Shown here piece by piece: positions 60,096 through 64,000 of a stretch of DNA of 64,000 nucleotides (within the stretch, counting starts at the first letter, position 1; each line of letters starts with the position of its first letter). Source of the stretch: Streptomyces jeddahensis (GTDB lineage: Bacteria; Actinomycetota; Actinomycetes; Streptomycetales; Streptomycetaceae); contig NZ_LOHS01000200.1 in NCBI RefSeq assembly GCF_001642995.1, positions 62,001 through 126,000 on the forward strand, written 5' to 3'. The notes beneath the pieces are model-generated. The model was not told where the DNA came from, ran no database searches, and saw only the letters and a list, made by a program, of their open reading frames with translations. Position numbers and translations under genes: made by a program.

Positions 60096-60193
60096 ACCCA
60101 GGAGGCCACAGGCGGGCGTTCTGCGTGTGTCCCGTGCGAAGGCCGCCGTCGGCAGGGCCACGCGCCCGCGGGCCGTACGTGCCGGCACCAGGG

Positions 60194-60988
60194 TCAGCGA
60201 CCTGGGCTGAGCGGGTGGCTGAAGCCCTGGGCGGAGATGAGCGTGGCCGCTTCCGCGAGGTCGGTGGCGAACCGTTCCACGGCCTCGTACGGGAAGCGCT
60301 GGCTGGGCCCGCTGAGGGAGAGCGAGGCGACGACCGCGCCCGAGCGGCCGGTGACCGGCACGGCGACCGCGGTCAGGCCCTCGTCCCACTCGCTGCTGCT
60401 GACGGCGTAACCGCGCTGTGCCGCCTCCTGCGACCAGGCGCGCAACTGGTCCGCGTACGTCTCGCCGTGCGGGGAGGCCGTGGCGACCCGGCGCAGCAGG
60501 GTCTCGGAGGCGTCGCGCAGCAGGATCTTGGAGGAGGCGCCGGCCCACAGGGGCTGTTCGTCGCCGACATCGACGACGTGGCGTAGCGGATGCGGGCTCT
60601 CCTCGTGGGCGACGCAGACGCGGCTCACGTCGCGGGCGATGAAGATGTTGACCGTCTCGCCCAGCCGGTCGGCGAGGTCACGCATGACCTTGCGGGTCTC
60701 GCGCGGCACCTCCCACTGACTGCGGGCCAGGTAGGCCCAGCGCCACAGGCCTGGCCCGGCGGTGTAGCCGGCCGGGTGCGACCACAGCAGGCCGCTGTCC
60801 TCCAGGGTCTGGACCAGGCGCAGGGCGGTGGTCTTGGCCAGTCCGGTGGCGTCGGTGATCTCGCGCAGGGTGATGACCGGACGGTCCTCGCTCAGCAGGC
60901 CGAGGATGTCCAGGGCGCGCCGCACGCTCCGGACGCCCGTCCCGTTGTGCTCTCTGACCGTCTCGCCCTGTGCGTCCCTGTCGTCCAC
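60194..60988 (-). CDS. IclR-family transcriptional regulator
   Basis: A 264-residue IclR regulator. The winged helix is VRSVRRALDILGLLSEDRPVITLREITDATGLAKTTALRLVQTLE. The effector domain has VGDEQPLWAGASSKILLRDA and RGYAVSSSEWDEGLTAVAVPVTG. GTG 60988 is preferred because GGGGAGGG sits just upstream; the ATG at 61051 would add an Arg-rich tail. It is divergent from the MHS transporter and the dehydrogenase genes and probably regulates them. Confidence 0.9.
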   Translation of the reverse strand: MDDRDAQGETVREHNGTGVRSVRRALDILGLLSEDRPVITLREITDATGLAKTTALRLVQTLEDSGLLWSHPAGYTAGPGLWRWAYLARSQWEVPRETRKVMRDLADRLGETVNIFIARDVSRVCVAHEESPHPLRHVVDVGDEQPLWAGASSKILLRDASETLLRRVATASPHGETYADQLRAWSQEAAQRGYAVSSSEWDEGLTAVAVPVTGRSGAVVASLSLSGPSQRFPYEAVERFATDLAEAATLISAQGFSHPLSPGR

Positions 60989-61382
60989 GCGAATCCCTCC
61001 CCGTACCGGTCGTCTCTGCGCGGCACCTGCCGTGTCCGTCACCGCGCTCACACGTGACGTTAGTCCACCAGGCGGACCACGGGAACCGTAAAGCCTAAGA
61101 AATCTTGGCGTAACCCTTGATGGCGGAAATCTCGCCCCTTATGTTTCCGCTACTTGGTTCGAACGGTCCACTCAACGGACCTTGTCCTGAGGGTCGCCGC
61201 CCGCACGCTGTGGCGATGGCCCGGTTTGCCGGTGACGGCCGCTCCACACCCGCCGAGCGTCCGCCGTCGCCCAGGCATCTGTCCCCACCGTAGCCATCCG
61301 TGTCCCGACCCAGGCGTGCCGCGCACCGCTCGCGCGGCACGCCCGGGCCACGGGAGCCGCAGCATCCAAGGGAGTATGTGAG
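60989..61382. promoter_or_regulatory. Divergent control region of the IclR/MHS locus
   Basis: This 394-bp gap holds GTCC-N7-GGAC dyads at 61063-61077 and 61166-61180 (the latter extends to GGTCC-N7-GGACC). They are candidate IclR operators. No gene is seen. The MHS gene has a GGGAG site seven bases before its ATG. Confidence 0.5.
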
Positions 61383-62753
61383 ATGAGCAGTGCGCAGCAG
61401 CCGGTCGCGGCCGGCGGTGCCGGAGCCTCCGGCGTCGCGCGGAGAGCAGCGATCGCGAGCTTCATGGGAGCCGTGGTCGACTGGTACGACTTCTTCCTCT
61501 ACGGCATCGTCGCCGGCCTCCTCTTCGGCGACCTGTTCTTCCCGGACGCCTCTCCGGCCGTCGGCACGCTGGCGGCCTGGGCCACCTTCGGTGTCGGCTT
61601 CCTGTTCCGTCCGCTCGGCGGCATCGTCTTCGGCCACTTCGGCGACCGGCTCGGCCGCAAGCGGATGCTCGTCCTCACCATGCTGATCATGGGTGTGGCC
61701 AGCACGCTGATCGGCGTGCTGCCCACCTACGCCCAGGCCGGGATCTGGGCCCCCGTGCTGCTCGTGATCCTGCGCGCCGCGCAGGGCTTCGCCGTCGGCG
61801 GTGAGTGGGGCGGCGCCGCCCTCATGGCGGTGGAGAACGCTCCCGCCAAGTGGCGCTCCCTCTACAGCAGCGGCGTCCAGGTCGGCGCCTCGGTCGGTTT
61901 GCTGCTGGCCACCCTCATCACCAAGGTCATGTCGGGCACCACATCTGACGCGGCCTTCCGCTCCTGGGGCTGGCGCGTTCCGTTCCTGGTCAGCGCGGCC
62001 CTGGTGATCGTCGGTCTGATCATCCGGGCCAAGGTCGAGGAGTCCGAGGTCTTCACCAAGAAGGTCGCCGCGATGAGCGAGGAGGCCAGGCCGCGGGTGC
62101 CGCTGATGGCCGCCGTGAAGTCCAACCCCAAGGGCTTCTTCGCCATCATCGGACTGCGTTTCGTTGAGCTGTTCACCTTCTACGGCGTGACGACCTTCGG
62201 CCTCGCCTACGGCACCGAGGAACTCGGCCTGAACCGCGACAGCCTGCTCAACGTCAACCTGGCCGTCGGCGGTCTCGCCGTCCTCACCATCCCGGCCTTC
62301 GCCTATCTCGCCGACCGCTTCGGCCGCCGCAAGATCTACTGCTGGGGCGCCCTGGTCGGCGTCGCGAGCGCGGTGCCGTACTTCTGGGCCATGGAGTCCG
62401 GCTCGCTGGTCCTGATCATCGCCTGTGCCGTACTGCTGGTGAACATCGCCCACGACATGGCGGTCTCCGTCCAGCAGTCCCTGTTCACCGACATGTTCGG
62501 CCCCGAATACCGCTACAGCGGCGCCGGCGTCGGATACCAGCTCGCCAGCGCCGTCGGCGGCGGCTTCACCCCGTTCATCGCGAGCTCTCTGGTGATCTGG
62601 GCGGACGGCGGCTGGACCCTGGTCGCGGCCTACATCGCCCTCGGCTGCGCCGTCTCCTTCCTCGTCGCGCTGCGCATGCGGGGCGACGACGCGGCGGCCG
62701 GGGCGCCAGGGGCCGTACGGCAGCCCACCGCGGCGGCGGATGCGACCGCCTGA
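61383..62753 (+). CDS. MHS-family transporter (ShiA-like MFS)
   Basis: A 456-residue metabolite:H+ symporter with twelve helices. Typical MHS blocks are VVDWYDFFLYGIVAG in helix 1, GRKRMLVLTMLIMGVAS after GDRLGRKR, VGGEWGGAALMAVENAP, and YRYSGAGVGYQLASAVGGGFTP. ShiA, for shikimate, is the closest named type by pattern, and the neighbouring genes fit a shikimate or quinate substrate; that is inference. A terminator follows. Confidence 0.88.
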   Translation: MSSAQQPVAAGGAGASGVARRAAIASFMGAVVDWYDFFLYGIVAGLLFGDLFFPDASPAVGTLAAWATFGVGFLFRPLGGIVFGHFGDRLGRKRMLVLTMLIMGVASTLIGVLPTYAQAGIWAPVLLVILRAAQGFAVGGEWGGAALMAVENAPAKWRSLYSSGVQVGASVGLLLATLITKVMSGTTSDAAFRSWGWRVPFLVSAALVIVGLIIRAKVEESEVFTKKVAAMSEEARPRVPLMAAVKSNPKGFFAIIGLRFVELFTFYGVTTFGLAYGTEELGLNRDSLLNVNLAVGGLAVLTIPAFAYLADRFGRRKIYCWGALVGVASAVPYFWAMESGSLVLIIACAVLLVNIAHDMAVSVQQSLFTDMFGPEYRYSGAGVGYQLASAVGGGFTPFIASSLVIWADGGWTLVAAYIALGCAVSFLVALRMRGDDAAAGAPGAVRQPTAAADATA

Positions 62754-62787
62754 CCGAGTCGTCCCGCTCGGATCGGGGAGCTTTTCG

Positions 62788-62812
62788 GGGGTCCCGGCCA
62801 TGCCGGGGCCCC
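62788..62812 (+). terminator. Rho-independent-like hairpin after the MHS gene
   Basis: An 11-bp stem with one G-U pair and loop CAT (62788-62798 with 62802-62812), followed by TTGCCCTG. No long T-run. Confidence 0.7.
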
Positions 62813-62859
62813 TTGCCCTGTCGGGCCCTCGGCCTTGTTGAGGGTCCATCCACGCCCTA

Positions 62860-62905
62860 TTCTGACCGCAGAATGGATCGAATGATCCGTCTAGCGGACC
62901 GCTAG
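62860..62905 (+). promoter_or_regulatory. Three adjacent dyads before the dehydrogenase gene
   Basis: TTCTG-ACCG-CAGAA (62860-62873), GGATC-GAAT-GATCC (62875-62888) and CTAGCGG-A-CCGCTAG (62891-62905) stand one after another and end at the AGGAG ribosome site of the dehydrogenase gene. They would suit a repressor, perhaps the IclR protein, controlling a second promoter for the downstream genes. Confidence 0.55.
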
Positions 62906-62913
62906 GAGTTCTG

Positions 62914-63903
62914 GTGAAAGCAGCTGTCCTCACGGGGCCGAACAGGATCGAGACCGTCGACGAGTGGCCGGAGCCCGTCTGCGGCCCCCACGACGTCATC
63001 GTGGAGATGGACGGCGTGGGTCTGTGCGGTACCGACCTCGCCGTCTTCCACGGCACGCGTCGGCCGCCGACGACGCCGTGGGTCATGGGTCACGAGGGCT
63101 TCGGACGGATCGCCGCCGTGGGCAGCGACGTGCCGGACCGTCAGGTGGGCCAGAGCGTGGTCATCGAACCCAACTACGCCTGCCTGAAATGCGCTGACTG
63201 CCTCACCGGCCTGACCTCGGCCTGCCCGCACCGGACCATCGTCGGCCTGAACGCCCCGGGCGTTCTCGCCGAACGCACCGCCCTCCCCGCGCACTTCGCG
63301 CACCCCGTCCCCGACGGCCTCACCGGCGCCGACCTCGCCAGCACCGAGCCCTACACCGTGGCCCGGGCCGCCGTACGGCGCAGCGGCGTCACGGCCGCGG
63401 ACCGCTGTCTGGTCGTCGGCGCCGGGGCCCAAGGACTGCTGGTGTGCCTGATCCTGGCCCGCCTCGGCATCGAACCCGTCGTCACCGAACCACATCCGCA
63501 ACGGCTCGCCCGGGCCGCGCGGTTGGGCGCAACCCCCGACGACGGCCGCACCGGGTTCACGTACGTCTTCGAGACCTCGGGCCATGCCCCGGCCCTGCGC
63601 CCGGCCGTGGACCGCGCCGCCCCCGGCGCCACCGTGGTCCTGATCGGCCTCAACTCCCACCAACTGCCGTTCACCACCGACGACGTGGTCCGCCGCCAGC
63701 TGGTGATCCGCGGGTCGATGATCTACGACCACCCCGGCGACTTCACCACCGCGATCGCCGAGCTGCCCGAGGCCCGGCCGGGAGCCGTCATCGAGTCCTG
63801 CTTCCCGCTGGAGCAGGCCCAGCAGGCGTTCGCCGGTGCCGCCGCACGTGCCGGAAAGAGCTGGATCAGCATCCGGGACTCCGACGGGAGCGGGCATGCG
63901 TAA
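62914..63903 (+). CDS. Zinc-dependent medium-chain dehydrogenase
   Basis: A 329-residue MDR alcohol/polyol dehydrogenase. The catalytic zinc ligands are in GLCGTDLAVFHG and TPWVMGHEGFGRIAAVG. The structural-zinc loop CLKCADCLTGLTSAC has four Cys, and the Rossmann loop is LVVGAGAQGLLVCLILARLG. The GTG 62914 start has AGGAG upstream. The next gene overlaps by eight bases. It may oxidise shikimate or quinate (or another polyol) before the dehydratase step; the exact substrate is inferred from neighbours. Confidence 0.88.
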   Translation: MKAAVLTGPNRIETVDEWPEPVCGPHDVIVEMDGVGLCGTDLAVFHGTRRPPTTPWVMGHEGFGRIAAVGSDVPDRQVGQSVVIEPNYACLKCADCLTGLTSACPHRTIVGLNAPGVLAERTALPAHFAHPVPDGLTGADLASTEPYTVARAAVRRSGVTAADRCLVVGAGAQGLLVCLILARLGIEPVVTEPHPQRLARAARLGATPDDGRTGFTYVFETSGHAPALRPAVDRAAPGATVVLIGLNSHQLPFTTDDVVRRQLVIRGSMIYDHPGDFTTAIAELPEARPGAVIESCFPLEQAQQAFAGAAARAGKSWISIRDSDGSGHA

Positions 63904-64000
63904 GTCCATCGCGACGGTCTGCCTCAGCGGTTCACTGACCGAGAAGCTGACCGCGGCCGCCCGCGCGGGCTTCGACGGTGTCGAGATCTTCGAGAACGAT
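63896..64000 (+). CDS. Dehydroshikimate dehydratase-like protein, N-terminus only
   Basis: Only 35 residues are visible before the window ends. They start MRKSIATVCLSGSLTEKL and then read AAARAGFDGVEIFEND. This N-terminus closely matches QsuB-type dehydroshikimate dehydratases (sugar-phosphate isomerase/epimerase fold), which make protocatechuate. It overlaps the dehydrogenase gene by eight bases, so it is in the same operon. A hydroxypyruvate isomerase or other AP-endonuclease-2-fold enzyme cannot be fully excluded from so short a piece. Confidence 0.72.
   Translation, partial: MRKSIATVCLSGSLTEKLTAAARAGFDGVEIFEND

Overview
The window looks like a piece of a Streptomyces chromosome. Nearly every real gene has G or C at most third codon positions, GTG and TTG starts are common, several promoters sit 6 to 9 bases from the start codon (leaderless transcripts), and the gene families are typical of the genus: Mce cluster, WhiJ/AbaA-type pair, NIS siderophore synthetases, an allantoin locus, an RNase Sa-like enzyme, and a CUT1 sugar transporter with no ATPase of its own. 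No rRNA, tRNA, CRISPR array, insertion sequence or prophage was seen.

Layout. 1-4306 (minus): distal part of an Mce lipid-transport operon (ATPase, two permeases, two Mce proteins, the last cut by the window edge). 4432-6734 (minus): an ECF sigma factor carrying its own membrane segment and Val-Pro repeats, and a secreted lytic transglycosylase. A related 36-bp element lies upstream of both the Mce operon and the transglycosylase. 7092-7886: secreted SGNH esterase. 7992-12044: urate degradation operon (small thiamine-binding-like protein, HTH regulator, OHCU decarboxylase, hydroxyisourate hydrolase, uricase, 8-oxoguanine deaminase). 12126-17616: housekeeping and hypothetical genes, including a frameshifted DUF4037 gene. 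17666-18585: truncated WhiJ-like regulator facing an AbaA-like ATPase. 18593-22049: two divergent NIS siderophore synthetases. 22117-24197: ClpN/HTH regulator, HipA-like kinase, CxxC Rdx protein. 24238-30793: allantoin locus (malate synthase, MocA-like transferase, AllR, allantoinase, allantoicase). 30980-34836: DHFR-like protein, EamA transporter, guanyl-specific RNase, P450. 35144-49525: two sugar modules. One has a LacI regulator with a CUT1 importer and a GH5 enzyme. The other has a GntR regulator with a CUT2 importer, a ROK kinase and probably the Gfo/Idh dehydrogenase. 49644-55673: membrane protein with an in-frame stop, SNF2 helicase and SWIM protein. 55812-60095: serine hydrolase, asparaginase, AsnC regulator and PatB-type lyase. 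60194-64000: IclR regulator, MHS transporter, zinc dehydrogenase and the start of a dehydroshikimate dehydratase, probably a quinate/shikimate catabolic locus.

How it fits together. The two purine blocks (8.2-12 kb and 24-31 kb) take urate through allantoin to ureidoglycolate. Malate synthase then uses the glyoxylate. They share a 15-bp dyad (TCAA-N6-GTTGA) before uraD, aceB and allB. The sugar modules each have their own palindromes: CTGAACCGGTTCAG for the LacI set and GTTGTCCGGACAAC for the GntR set. The second motif recurs upstream of the Gfo/Idh gene and the CUT2 operon, which supports a local regulon.

A recurring structural oddity is short tandem duplication, often straddling stop codons (near 8.6, 10.6, 13.7, 45.0 and 57.0 kb) or expanding low-complexity stretches inside genes.
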